From assembly GCA_019925095.2 (NCBI GenBank), contig CM034389.1, positions 16,727,435-16,791,434 of the forward strand: DNA of 64,000 bases. The letters run 5' to 3'. Position numbers and translations under genes: made by a program. Positions 43,326-55,530 of the stretch are shown here, piece by piece; the stretch's first letter is position 1; every line of letters begins with the position of its first letter. This DNA comes from Dendrolimus kikuchii (lineage: Eukaryota > Arthropoda > Insecta > Lepidoptera > Lasiocampidae). The notes under the pieces are model-generated. The model had not been told where the DNA came from. It saw only the letters and a list, made by a program, of their open reading frames with translations, and searched no databases.

Positions 43326-43727
43326 CGTTTGTGTAATTTACACAATATGTAGTTATATAAATAAAACTAGAACGGGTTGAAATAGGGTATTAAAGTGTGT
43401 ATGGGGGACCAATCATTTATCAAGTTTATAGACATGAAAATTCATAATCTTTAAAAAAATGCGACTTTCACTCGATCTGTCTGTCTGAATACCGAAAATG
43501 GACATAGATACTATTCATCCCGGTAGATGGTATAGTTTGCGATATAAAATGAAGTAAATCTTCCGAGGGCAAATAGCACCAACATAAAAATACAATACAA
43601 TATATCCTGTATTAACGCCTGCTCTTAAAACAAGAGGTACGCACTAGAGTTTGACACGCGGCGGAGCCGCGGGGTAAACTCTAGTATCTTATAAGGTAGT
43701 TGTTTAGAGTAACTACTAACTATGAAT

Positions 43728-44510
43728 GAATGAATGAATGAATGAATGAATGAATGAATGAATGAAAACACTTTATTGTTCACCAAAAATTAAAACTACG
43801 TTCTTAAAACTAAGTACAATAAATGTTGAACAAAGGGCGGCCTTATCGCTTAAAGCGATCTCTTCCAGGCAACCCCCTAAACTAAGGAAAATATTAAAAC
43901 AACAGTGGCGGTGAAGACAATAAATAATAAGAAACATTCCAAGAATAAGTAAAAAGGAAATAAATAAATAGTAATATACTTTATATACTATACAAAAATA
44001 CATACTATATATAGAATCAGCAGCATGTTTTAGACTTGTGAGGACCAAAGATATTTAGTAACCATCAGTTTAAAAGACGATATGGATTTAGCTTGTCTGA
44101 TGTTGAGAGGCAGTGAGTCCGTTCCATAAACGGTCAGCCTGTACCGTGAAAGAGTTATCAACGAAGGAAGAAGTGTGTACAGGTGTCATTAAGGAGAGAT
44201 TATTACTAGAGCGCAAATAACGGGAATGAGAAAGATGTAGGAAATCAAAAGGTTCCTTTAAATACGGAGGGGTACGAGGATCAAAAAGGATATTGTACAA
44301 AAGAAAGAGTTAGTGAACATTCCGGCGAAGGGGAATAGGTAACCATTTAAGATTCTTACGATATTCGGAGGTATGGTCATATTTGCGCAACCCAAATATA
44401 ATAGCAGCGATTGAGCAAGCATTACTTTAGTAGCAGTAGGGAGGAAATTTTTAAGTCGTCTAAGCGACGCTGCCGACGCAAAGACTCTTCGGCTGAGATT
44501 GGTCAAGTCA
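43728..44510 (-). mobile_element. LINE 3' half with (TTCA)n tail
   Basis: On the minus strand: LSRRVFASAASLRRLKNFLP, TATKVMLAQSLLL, then after a gap and frame break YNILFDPRTPPYLKEPFDFL, VHTSSFVDNSFTVQADRLWN; this is the usual C-terminal end of a CR1/jockey-type RT protein. A 3' UTR and about ten GAAT units (plus strand 43722-43764) end it. Broken copy. Confidence 0.75.
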
Positions 44511-45153
44511 TACTATGTATGTATTATAATGTTTAAACCTCTTTTCTTTTTGACTTACCTTTGAGAGAATTACATACAGGCTATGGTAAAGACAGCCAGG
44601 CCTATACTTTGTCTATTCAGTCTCCAATCGTCTGAATCAACCTAAATAGTAATGTCTATTGGCAATATTATCAGTCGTTTGTTTTAATGAGTAGCATAAC
44701 CATTTGGCTATTAGCCAGAATAATATCTGAAGATATACATACTACTTGTTACCTGACGGCTAGCAAACTCGGTTTCATCACAAAGGAAATGACGGATGGC
44801 GTTATCAAGCAAAGAAATATCAGCAAAAAAGGCTCAGTCACGAGCTTGGGCTGCCCCTTTTCAATGTTGATGTCTGAACTCGCTGAATCATTGAAATCGG
44901 CCTCACAATGGATGAAAGTTTTATAAGTTTCTTTTCTTCAGTAAAATAGAGCTATGAATAACTAAAAATTGTACTTAATTGTATTTAAAGTAGGTACATA
45001 AATTTCATTCACGGGTCATAAAATATCACGGACTCTTAGAAGGATTGCCTTGGGCTATAGAAAAACCTATATCTAGAAGCACTCTTTCTCAATTTATTGT
45101 AGAGTTTTCCCAGCGCCTACGACGCAGGTCAAACCCTAGCGTATGGCTCTATT
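44511..45153. other. Intergenic with one unrecognised 79-codon frame
   Basis: A plus-strand frame at 44687-44926 starts MSSITIWLLARIISEDIHTT and ends SLKSASQWMKVL. No family resemblance or gene structure around it. Possibly chance, possibly a transposon remnant. Confidence 0.3.
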
Positions 45154-45760
45154 TTTAACCGACTTCAAAAAAAGGAGGAAGTTCTCAATTCGCCGGGAGT
45201 TTTTTTTTGTTTATTTTTTGTTTTTTTTTTATGTATGTTCACCGATTACTCCCAGATTTATGATCCGATTTACGTGATTCTTTTTTTGTTCGACGCGGCA
45301 TAGCTGCCATTTGGTCCCCTAAAAATTTGACATAGTTTGGCCCAGTAGTTTTTATTTTATGAACATTTTTTTGTTCCCGTTTCTTGGTACCTATATTTTT
45401 TAAGGAGTGCGGCACCTTTCGTATGTCTACCCATACATAGCTAGACACTAAAAAGTAACAAATAAAATAAAAAAACTTCGTTTAAAAAACCGACTTCAAA
45501 AACTAAAAAGTATAGAATAACTTATTTCTAAAGCTATTATTATTAATATATATTATCTAAAACATCTTGAAGTCGGTGCATAGCAAAACATAAATTATAC
45601 TATATTTTTTTGAAAATTACTAAGCACCGACTTTAAGATGTTTTAGATAATATATATTAATAAAATCACCGACTTCAAGATATTTTAGATAATATATATT
45701 AATAATAATAGCTTTAGAAATAAGTTATTTTATACCTTTTAGTTTTTGAAGTCGGTTTTT
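45154..45760. mobile_element. AACCGACTTC-ended element with large palindrome
   Basis: Begins TTTAACCGACTTC and ends GAAGTCGGTTTTT. The first part is shared with 12188-12345. The second part holds inverted arms 45486-45578 and 45667-45757, more than 90 bp each, with a third partial copy of the right arm at 45624-45664. Related ends occur at 52117-52196 and 52647-53056. No transposase seen. Confidence 0.7.
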
Positions 45761-46433
45761 CTTACTTACATAAAAACTTAATCAAGTGTCTAAATATCGC
45801 GAGCGAAGCTGCGGAAAATAGATAGTAGGTAACCTTTCTTGAAAAATCATCTGACTGATGATGAAAACTGCTTAAAATCCGTTAAGTGACTTAGGAGTTA
45901 TCGGATATATAGACAGACAGACGCGAAAAGCGACTTTGTTTTATACTATGTAAAAAAGATAAAGTGACACCAACTGATGTATCTCTTATGTCAGACATGA
46001 ATACAATACATACATACAGTCAAGACCCTGTCATGTGTGCGACAATTGCACATAACAGAACCAAAATTGACTAAGCTATTACATTTACTTGTGTCGTGGG
46101 GTATGGAAACGACTATAGGGTCTGCACGTCACCATTTCCATGGTGATAATATGGCTAGCCTGTGACTTGATACTCATTGCGTCAGCTTAAGACACTAAAA
46201 AAAAAACGAGGGGCAATATGGATGCGAAATAAATTTGGTGGCATGCAATATGGATGAAAGATAATAAGACGTACGCTGCAATTTTAACTAGATTACTCCT
46301 GATTTTATGCCTTTAAAACTTCCTTCCGGGAGCTTTAGTTTACTTAAGTTCGGACAACCTCCACTTCATCTCAGTAGAACGAAGATGCAAGGTCGTTTCT
46401 TAAAAGAATCTACGAAGAAGGGTATCGAAGTAC

Positions 46434-46803
46434 ATACATACATACATACATAACTTCACGCCAGTTCCCTTGCGGGGTAGGCACGAACAACAGAGTGCCA
46501 TTTAGGCTTATTCTTACACACCTCACTTGCCTCTTTGACATTCATAACTCTTGTCATGCAAGCTCGTCTGTTCTTAAGGCTCCTGACATCACCTTCTGCT
46601 AGTACACGATCAATTTGATCATGGAAGGTGTGTCGTGGCCTTCCACGACTTCTGCATCCATCCACTTTTGCATTGTATATCTGTTTAGTCATTCTTTCTA
46701 CATGCCCGAACCACGGGAGCATTCCTTTCCTTACCTTCACCCCGACACTCTTCGTTGTGTATCGAAGTGTTGACACTAATCTTGCTTCCTCATAAACTTC
46801 CAT
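46434..46803 (-). mobile_element. TATG-tailed LINE 3' fragment, longest copy
   Basis: Open for 115 codons on the minus strand: [54 protein letters not shown], ending AYPARELA. Lacks about five residues after HVERM that are present at 27813 and 51510. CATA repeats at 46434-46450 are the tail. Confidence 0.8.
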
Positions 46804-48470
46804 CCAGATAAATTATTTGCTCGTCTAAAATTTTAATGTAAAGAACTGAAAAAAAATACGACAGCCATTCCTTATTTTAAGTTACTTTTTAGTGATTGTT
46901 TTGGTCTAATTAAAAAGTTGCATTAGTATGGACTATAATAACTGTTTTGTATCCAATGCAGTAAGCAAACAAATATTTCTTGCAAAATAATATTTATGGA
47001 TTCAAAAAATTTATTAGTTCACAGAACATATTTTATTTCTTAGTAAAATATTCACTTAAACGTTTATTTATATTGATCAGTGATTATAGAGCCGTATTTA
47101 CGCAATCTAAGGCAAGTTTTATTAACATCATTTGGTATAATAATTTCGAAATAAAAGACGTTCATATATTATGTAATATTACGGCAACTTCGAGTTCTTG
47201 TTATAATGTAGGGTAAGAACATTATTCATGGCCCTTTTCGCGTTATTACCATAATAAAATCTGAGGAAATAAAAAAGTGTCATTTGACACAAGCGTCTTG
47301 TGGCGTGTTCAATATTTGGGCCCCCTAACATTTTGATACGGGGCCCGACTAAGGTAAGCTACGCCACTGTATCACACCGATCGAGCTAGACTCTAGCATA
47401 GCTCTACTATGTCAAAAAGCACGAGAAAAATATTCATTTATATTTAATGCAGTCATTTTTTAAAGTTATTTTTAGTTTCCCACTGTTTAGATACTTAATA
47501 AATAGTATCACATATCACATAACTTCACAGTAATAACATCTGGAAAGAAACTTAACAAATACTTCTCGACACTCGTTCAGCTCAGCCATTCGTAAGCTGA
47601 CATCTTTTAATCTCACATCTGTACTCCATTTTTTTTTTCATTTTCTGTATCGTATTCTCGGCGCAATAACAGAAAATATTTTCACTGTTTATTTCTTTTC
47701 CTTTTTGTACACATTTATATTTGTGTTTACGAAGTGTTGTTTATAAAGCGCTTAAACATCGTATTGTTGGGCTCGGTTTTGTTATTATACTTTCTATTAT
47801 TGGAATATTATAATACTTTACAGATCAATAAAATTGAAGTACAAACGTAGTGTTAATTAACTATTAACTATTAATAACATAATATCATAGTGTTATTTTA
47901 AGTATTTGGAGTGATAACTTCTTATGGGAGGACAAACCGCTTCGTTACGTAACGCGTTACGGCGCCAGTCTGTCTGGCTTCCCTTTCTCTCACGCATACG
48001 GCAGCGGTAGGCAGGCTAAGTTATCACTTCTGTCAGGCGTCCCGAGACGCACACGTTTTTTTATTATGTATCTTTGTATATGGTTTAAATAATACTTGTG
48101 AAATACGTTTAAAATAGAATAAATAAAATTAAAAAAAAACTATCATAGTTATTTTTTTCATGTAGGACGTTCATATTTTTTTTATCAATTTAATATCTAA
48201 TAACAAAACTGATTATTAGAGTTCTGATATCTAAAGATAAAAAGGGATCCCTATGATCTCATTCTACTGTCTGTCTGTGTGTCACATCTGAATATCTCAG
48301 GAGCTACTAAACCTAGAGATAGAAAATTAGGCATATCTACTGATGTAAAACTCATATGTCCATAAACGTATGGTGTCTTTTCGAAAATATTTTTAAATAC
48401 CTACCGAAAAGAGGGCTTAAGCGAAAAAATCCACCAAAAATCTATCCGTGCAGGAACGGAGAAAGAATAC
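46804..48470. other. Intergenic; CpG-rich patch at 47930-48060
   Basis: Mostly AT-rich and unassigned. The patch holds overlapping palindromes, CGTTACGTAACG (47943-47954) and CGTAACGCGTTACG (47948-47961). Confidence 0.45.
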
Positions 48471-48745
48471 AATTTCCTGCGGCCGGGCGGCCTGTCGTAA
48501 GAGGCGACTTAACAACCCACAGCCAGGTGGTAGGGCATTTGCCCAACTGGATAGCTACCACCCCTGGTCTAAAGTATGTCGCCATAACAACCTTGAGTTG
48601 TGTTACGGCATTAGTGACCAGGTTCCAGTCTCCCTTAAGAGAGCAGCAGCGCATTTGTAGCAACTTTGGTGTTGCAAATGTCCATAGGCGATGGTAACCG
48701 CTTTCCATCAAGTGGGCCGTCTGCCTGTCTGCAATAAGAAATAAA
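48471..48745 (+). repeat. SINE/LINE 3' repeat
   Basis: GC-rich: GCGGCCGGGCGGCCTGTCGT, AACCCACAGCCAGGTGGTAG, CATAGGCGATGGTAACCGCT, TTCCATCAAGTGGGCCGTCT, GCCTGTCTGCA, then AATAAAATATATA. The tail is shared with 50140-50245. Short open frames on both strands are shadows. Confidence 0.6.
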
Positions 48746-49419
48746 ATATATATAATTAAAAGTTCAGCTGCCTAGCCAATTAAAAGGGTTTTATTTTTTA
48801 AAATAAACCTATAAGGGTAAGAGGCTGGTCACACGTTTTTGTGTTTTAGTACCGATGACATACATCCCTATTGTGGCCGGCCAAATTCAGAACCGCCTCC
48901 AAAGACTTAATAACCGTATTGTATTTTATAGATGAATACTGCATGCGCAAGTCCAACTTGGACACGGCTTTAGAATTCCTCCAGTCTGATTTTTGTAATA
49001 GGTATAAAAAGAAATAATAGGAGGTAGATAAAATGATTAACTCACAACTTGATTACGGATATAATAATTCCTACGTCGTTCGATCGGTAACTCGGTTAAT
49101 GAAGTAGGGAATCGTCGACGCCTTCTTTCCCTTAGGAATTTCACGTTCCTTATTGTCTTATCGATTATTGCTTATCGTATGATATGATGGTCTTCGCGTT
49201 GTTTACACCTAGCATACACATGTATAGTTATAGAATTTGAATAACATTTTTTTTTTATTTGAACTCGTTATTAAGCGCTATATTGGTAAGGCGGTTGATT
49301 TGTTTTTTCGAGATTTAAATCGCTCCGTAAATGTGATTACAATTATTTCTATAAGTGAAAAAAAAACAAAGACATTGAAATTAAAATACATTATGTAGCA
49401 GATCATACATTATGTGCCC

Positions 49420-49489
49420 AGAAGGCTGGCTGCATTGCCATGCTGTATGGCAATACTTATTTGTTGTATAAAATATGAGCCAGCCTTCT
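49420..49489. repeat. Nested hairpin
   Basis: Outer arms AGAAGGCTGGCT (49420-49431) and AGCCAGCCTTCT (49478-49489), perfect 12 bp. Inner arms ATTGCCAT (49434-49441) and ATGGCAAT (49447-49454). Origin unknown: non-coding RNA, or inverted ends of a small repeat. Confidence 0.6.
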
Positions 49490-49573
49490 AATAAAAGAAA
49501 CTCTGTCGACAGACCCCACGGACCTAATGTTTCAACCTCAAACGGCATAAATATGTAACCCCCTTCCTAAGGC

Positions 49574-49930
49574 TCAATATTTGCGCCCCTTGCCAGCCCC
49601 TGACTCGGTCATTGGAAGATGTGACGGGGCCAGCGTGTCAACACAGGTGGCATCCCACACTACCGGCCGCCCCATCTCCCAAGGGACGAGTGACATTCCG
49701 TCCGGTCTCTTGCCATCGTCACGCACCAGGCCATTCGGTTCTAGAATGGCCAGGACGCCGACGCTGACAAGAGCTCGGCGAATAATGTCGTTGAGGCTGA
49801 CATGACGAGATCTTCTTCCTGCGCTTTTTAAACATGACAACCCGTGGTGTCCAAATTGGTCAACCAGAACTCCACATTGATAGTGATGTGGTACGCAAAA
49901 TGGTGCCCCCAGGTGTAAACTCGCAAACAA
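49574..49930 (-). pseudogene. Retroelement polyprotein fragment with nuclease-like motif
   Basis: 118 uninterrupted codons without an ATG. The first part has a Cys/His cluster ([16 protein letters not shown]). The second part reads [52 protein letters not shown]. The RPDG...WDxT pattern resembles a restriction-type (PD-(D/E)XK-like) nuclease core. I recall similar sequences next to reverse transcriptases in animal retroposons but cannot name the clade. No RT is left here; both ends are undefined. Confidence 0.55.
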
Positions 49931-50139
49931 ATCAAATGTGATTTGAATGAAAGAAAAAAAAAATATTCAGGACAAAATTAATACAGAAGATTATCCAACA
50001 GTAAAACATTAGAAACAGAAAAATCATAAAATTGCACCCAGTCTCAACATATGCTGGCCAATTATGACCAGAGCTGTTCTTTCGCCTGGGACCAGCTAGT
50101 GAAGTCACAAAGGACCTTAAGTTGCATTCCGAACTCAGT

Positions 50140-50245
50140 GGCCAGATTCCCCGTCTCCCTTTAGAGTGGTAGCTACACATTTGGTGATATAAATCTCCAT
50201 AGGCGATGGTAACTGCTTTCCATCAGGCGGGCCGTCTGCCTGTTT
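50140..50245 (+). repeat. SINE/LINE 3'-tail fragment
   Basis: CATAGGCGATGGTAACTGCT, TTCCATCAGGCGGGCCGTCT, GCCTGTTTGC: same tail as 48471-48745. Confidence 0.6.
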
Positions 50246-51509
50246 GCTGCACTCATGCAATATGTTGCTTGGTTGGTTAAGCGTTTGACTTTGGCTGTTA
50301 TTCATGAGATTCTAGTCGCAATGTTTCGATGCTGAAGTATCACTCAACTGGATCAACGCTCTCATGACCGGACTCTATATCTTACTGACCGTGAATTTGT
50401 CTTATTATCGGTTAAAATTTAATATAAGCTCCATACAAGTAATGCCAAAATTCAACCTATGGTAAGACAAGTGAATGAATAATAACATATATAACCCCGC
50501 CATTAGCAAAGGATGGTCGTGTAACAAATGGATGGTTTTAGGGCGCAGCTTTTTACAGCGAATTTTGAGATACTAATAAGACTAATGAGTTTCAATAACG
50601 GTAATTAATCTGTCTATCAAATTGGTATATACAACCTCTGACTAACGTGTGTCTTTCTGAAACATAATAAATGTCAGACTCTGACGTCTGAAACATAATA
50701 AACATTTGACTTCTTATACAATAATTATATAAAATGTAACAACACAGTTAAAAACGATAAATCATTCTTAATGGAAAAAACTCCGAGAATCAGATTTACA
50801 TAAACAGTTTACATTTGAAAAGCTACGTGTACAAGATTACTTCTTTATGTAACGTATAGGACGCTGAATACTAAGTAATTACAGGAATAGGTACTTTATA
50901 CAAAATGTGTTGTCTGACTCGGTATAACAAATGGTACAATTTTTTTCTCGAACTCTTCGGGATTCGTCATATCGTGTTTTCGCAAACTGCAAAACTCCTA
51001 TTTATATGAAGCTAGCTGTGCCCGCAGCTGTGACTTTGTAACCATCGATCTTAAATTATATAATGAGTACTTAACCCCCCTTCAGGGATTATTTTTCAAA
51101 AACGTCTATGATGTATTTATTTATATCTATGCATTAAAGTGTATCAATACCAAAAAAGATACATTGACTATGTGTTCTTATCCAATTAAAGTAGCGATAT
51201 GAAAAATATTGGTCGGTATAGCTTTCACTATGGCGACAAGATTTATTTACATCAATAACTAAAATTACAGTCTTTTGTAACTTTTAAATAAAGTGTAACA
51301 TTTAAATTTTTAAAGTGAAACTTCTTTGGAATTTGAAAATCAATGAAACTACACTAAAAAGCGATAAACACATAAATCTATAGGAATAAGCCTCCGAAAG
51401 AATGAGATACGAGTTTTATATTGTGCAGCACAGATTATTGTCAATAAGACCGATGATTAAACATAGGTTGACTTTAGACCGAAATAAAACTGATAATAAT
51501 ATTTTTATC
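50246..51509. other. Intergenic, mostly unassigned
   Basis: A possible minus-oriented Helitron 3' end lies at 51011 (CTAGCTGTGCCCGCAGCTG). Otherwise nothing recognised. Confidence 0.4.
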
Positions 51510-51810
51510 GGTGGTGCCCGGTGGTTTGGGCATGTGGAAAGAATGCATGATGAAAGAATGACTAAACAGATATACAATGCAAAAGTAAATGGATGCAGAA
51601 GTCGTGGAAGGCCACGACACAACTTCCATGATCAAATTGATCGTGTACTAGCAGAAGGTGATGTCAGGAGCCTTAAGAACAGACGAGCGTGCATGACAAC
51701 GAGTTATGAATGTCAAAGAGGCAAGTGAGGTGTGTAAGAATAAGCCTAAATGGCACTCTGTTGTTCGTGCCTACCCCGCAAGGGAACTGGCGTGAAGTTA
51801 TGTATGTATG
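51510..51810 (+). mobile_element. TATG-tailed LINE 3' fragment
   Basis: [47 protein letters not shown]; then a one-base insertion breaks the frame before the ARELA end. TATG tail. Flanks ATAATATTTTTAT and ATAATATTTTTTAT look like a target duplication with one base changed. Confidence 0.8.
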
Positions 51811-52116
51811 TAATAATATTTTTTATACTAAAACAGTGAAAAATTGAAAGTGATACTTACGAAGTTATTTACTATAATATGTTTACGGATGTAGGATTAA
51901 AGAATTATATTTATATTAATAAAAGATAGAGAAGAATTATCTGTAAGTATATCCTCTGAAGTTTCACTTCTAATGCGTGTGAATTGCACACACACACACA
52001 ACTTTTTTTAACAAAAACAAAACCATCTTCACACTAAAAACCAAAAAATAAAACATAAAAGAACAACAACAAATTTACAAAATATAGTAATTTATATGTT
52101 TTACTTGGCACCGACT

Positions 52117-52196
52117 TCAAGATATTGCTAAAAGGAGTCGGTTAAACATTTATTTTTTGATTTTTAGTGTGAAGTCGGTTTTGTTATTTTTTTTAA
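52117..52196. repeat. Fragment of the ACCGACTTC-ended family
   Basis: GCACCGACTTCAAGATATTG, GAGTCGGTTAAACATTTA and GTGAAGTCGGTTTTGTTATT in quick succession. Confidence 0.55.
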
Positions 52197-52646
52197 GTGC
52201 GTATTTATTTAAATTACGAACTCTATGAATATTATTTTAGATACTTTTCTATACGCTCAAGATATCACATCGCACGAAATTATATAAATTGAATCGCCTT
52301 TGAGATTTACAGGTCACATAAACGATGCAATAAAACCAATGAAGAGTGATTTATTACTCTATAGGATCTAAGCCAAAAATGGCCTATAACGTGAAATTAT
52401 AGTATCGAAAGAATTAAAGAAAATTATTGCAATTGAAATGTTATAAATCGGCTAAGTGCGTGTCAGACCCACGTATACTGAAAAGTTCCGTCCACGCGTT
52501 TGTTATTTTGCTACGAATTCCTAATAAAATTATATAATGGAAATAGTTTATATCTGAACAACTACAGAAAGGATCGCCTTCAAACTTATTGACATTATTT
52601 TTTACCTCGATTTTTTTCAAAATAGTCACTTCATACTAAATATTTT

Positions 52647-53056
52647 TTTTACAAAAACAAAACCGACTTCAAACTAAATAAATATTTAACCAACTTCTTT
52701 CTACAACATCTTCAAGCGGTGCGAAGTAAAACATAAAATTACTATATTTTGCAACGTTGCTAAGTACTAGCATACAAAAAAATTAAGGGCCTATAGAAAC
52801 GGTAATACTGGCACGTGTATACAAGCTTTTTTCAAGGAATGTAAGCGCTCAGCGTTCTTTAATAAGGGTTATTCTCGATTTCCCTGACACTCATCAGATC
52901 CTGACTTAGTGACCATAGAACCAATTTGGGAGTATACCCTTTCGATAAAAAAAAATGAAAATCGGCGCACAATTGACGGAGAAATCGAGTAATATTCATA
53001 TAAAAACAACATTCAGATGAATTGAGAACCTCCTAATTTTGGAAGTCGGTTAAAAA
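52647..53056. mobile_element. ACCGACTTC-ended element, second full-length candidate
   Basis: Begins ACAAAAACAAAACCGACTTC and ends GAACCTCCTAATTTTGGAAG, TCGGTTAAAAA. Shares GCGGTGCGAAGTAAAACATAA and ACTATATTTT with 45570-45620. No protein. Confidence 0.55.
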
Positions 53057-54079
53057 GGGAGAGACAATTTTTATTACGATTGAAGAGAATATCTCGCGAT
53101 TTATCACTTAGATAAATACGGAAACCCAAAAATTAATTAAAGAACAACATTATTTTTTTCAAGATTTGATTAACGACTATGTATATATGTATACATTGAA
53201 AAATATTTTTCAAGCCTCAGTTACTTGTATGGTGGTCATCCCTAATCTTGAATTTTTCATTATTTCATTACGGCCTTGTATAGCGGCATATATAATTACA
53301 TTCTTACTCATTTTTAGCAATATAAACCCAGTAGTTAACATGACTGTGACATAGAAAGCAGGCGAACATTTTCAAAAATATTCCATTTTTTTATATAATG
53401 GCTACGAAATGCTAAAAAGAGAAATAATTTTAAAAATATTAAGTGAATTGGATATCTGCAGTTTGAAAGGAGTCCAAACGTGATCGGGGCTTAATGTTAA
53501 TGCTAGCGGACTTCTAAAAGCGGGCGGCAATAAAAACTAAGCGTTCAATTGAAGCTCGCGAAGGGCGAGGGTGGCTTAGCCCCGAGCATGCCCTAATCCC
53601 GTATTACAAGAATAAATCCAAACGCGCTCACACTTTGTGCGAACTTTGAACAAAATTCATAAGGTTTTGTCACGTGCCCGAAACCACGTGGTCGGAATAT
53701 ACAAATGGATGCGTGATGCGTATTTGTTTGCGGAATATTTTAACGATTCTGCGTAGAAAACTTGTACCACAGAATATTCATTAGGGAAATGGAATAATAC
53801 TCATGGAATGTCTAATATTATGAAAGAAAAGTACTAGGAGTGACAATCGCTAAATATGAAACATCATTTTCAAAAGCTCCAAAACTCTACACAAACAGGG
53901 GTCATCATAGTTACATACACACAAGTATTTAGCAAATTTCCTGGTAATCAGAACATTTAAAAAGACCTGAAGAAAGAATGGAGAACTTCCAAACAAAGTC
54001 GCTATCACATTTATGTGTAAGAGTCCGTGATAATTTAATGACGAAGTGATTGGCGTTCAACTGATGTGGTATTATTATA
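53057..54079. other. Intergenic, nothing recognised
   Basis: A GC-richer patch near 53510-53600 (GAAGCTCGCGAAGGGCGAGG) is unassigned. Confidence 0.45.
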
Positions 54080-54330
54080 TTCTATCTGGGAAGCATGTAC
54101 CATGCAGGCAGTCTTTCCGAAATAATGTACATTGTGTTACAATTACCTCGTAGATACTGAAGGTGAAAGCAAACACCGGGAAAAAACACGCACATCGAGA
54201 TAACTGATGTGTGAAATCCATCAATGAACTGTAGACAAGCATGGCAGTTGTACTGTTTGATCTTTTCTAAAAATGAGAAGGCTCGAACCTGGAATTGGGA
54301 CATTAAGGACATATTGTATAATTTTTATGA
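54080..54330 (+). repeat. SINE-like repeat, family B, diverged
   Basis: TACAATTACCTCGTAG, GGTGAAAGCAAACACCGGG, CACATCGAGATAACTGATGT, GTGAAATCCATCAATG, GCATGGCAG and the final GAGGCTCGAA-like block follow the family B order. Confidence 0.5.
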
Positions 54331-55530
54331 GTCCATAAAAAAACCAACTCCTAGTTGTAGACAAGAATGTTCTGAAATTCTTAGCATCAATTAGAAGAGG
54401 AGATTTTAGCTGGAGGGTCCGAAATAACTACAAAATAGAAAACCTTGTAACCCAACAGGATTGAAGAGATCAGTGTTCACCGGCTCCGGAGGCTCTGTAA
54501 AGTACAACGAACAGAGGACTACCCGACTTTAAAGACAGCATATTTGAAGCGTGTATACGACCGCGATCCTAAATATTGCCGGAAGGATTCAGTGGAAGTT
54601 GACTTGAGTGAGGTTTATACTTTTGGCAAGAAACTGCATGGCGAGAGAATAGTAGTTTGCTCTGTTTTTTGGTGACCAAGTCGTATTTTGGGTCGCTGAG
54701 GTAACAGAATTAGATAATTAGGAACTTATTGGCTGCAGGTCTTTTCATTTAGAGGATTGTATGATACATCTGCCACGTCTATCTAGGCCTAATTGACGGC
54801 CAGTAATTTCGACGTGTACGTTCCCCAGAATATATGCCTTCCCTATTAGCATGTGATCACTTTAAAAATACACCAGAAAAACTGTCTAAGTGGAGCTACA
54901 TATTTAACATAGAATTCGAACCAAAATCTTATGAGACGATCGAAGTGATATTGATATCTTAGCTTACGGACCTGCACGAGTAACAACGAATTTATTTTGG
55001 TAAATGACTAATTCATCTCGGATCGTTTGTTTCAGCAAATGAACGACTTTCAAGCAATAAAGCATGAAGAGACGCTTGCGCTGCTTTTATTGAAGGTTTT
55101 TTGCACGGAACATTTAAGCGACGCGACATTGTTACATCCCACAGGATATATATTAAACTGTTAATAGATTTAGATAGATTTATACTATCGAGGGAACATG
55201 GTGATTCTATTGAAAATGTACAACACAAGTTACTCCACGTAAATGCGTATTCAATCTTTATAGAATATCTGGAACTTATAAAGATTTCTAGCGATGTGTT
55301 AAATTACAACATAGATTCTTGAACTTGAAGTGAGACACATTGGATTGTAATTTATTTTGTGTTTCATAAAACCTTAAATAGCTGTTTATGGAAGAATGAA
55401 TGCTAACGCTTGTTATTAGTACGTATTGATACTTTTGTTATCTATTACATATAATAAAACTGTAGAGGTCGAATTTCTGTACAATGAAAAAAAATACTAA
55501 AAATCGAGTCAGGGGAAATAGAACTAATTT
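54331..55530. other. Intergenic, nothing recognised
   Basis: Short open frames (for example 55101-55322, plus strand) show no recognisable family. Confidence 0.4.

Larger units (their letters stand above)
41710..43684 (+). mobile_element. Helitron carrying a long minisatellite
   Basis: 5' end A|TCCCTATTAATATTATAAATG followed by a GTCT microsatellite. 3' end CACGCGGCGGAGCCGCGGGG, TAAACT, CTAG|T (CTAG 43681-43684). 1975 bp, mostly filled by a TAGTTTTGG/TAGTTGTGG minisatellite. No Rep/helicase. It is the full-length relative of 10355-11580. Confidence 0.85.

Noticed and set aside
48356..48711. Overlapping 113- and 89-codon frames on opposite strands
   Set aside because: They cover a SINE/LINE tail shared with 50140-50245; no conserved protein.
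55101..55322. 73-codon plus-strand frame starting MHGTFKRRD
   Set aside because: No recognisable family, no splice or poly(A) context; could be chance in AT-rich DNA.
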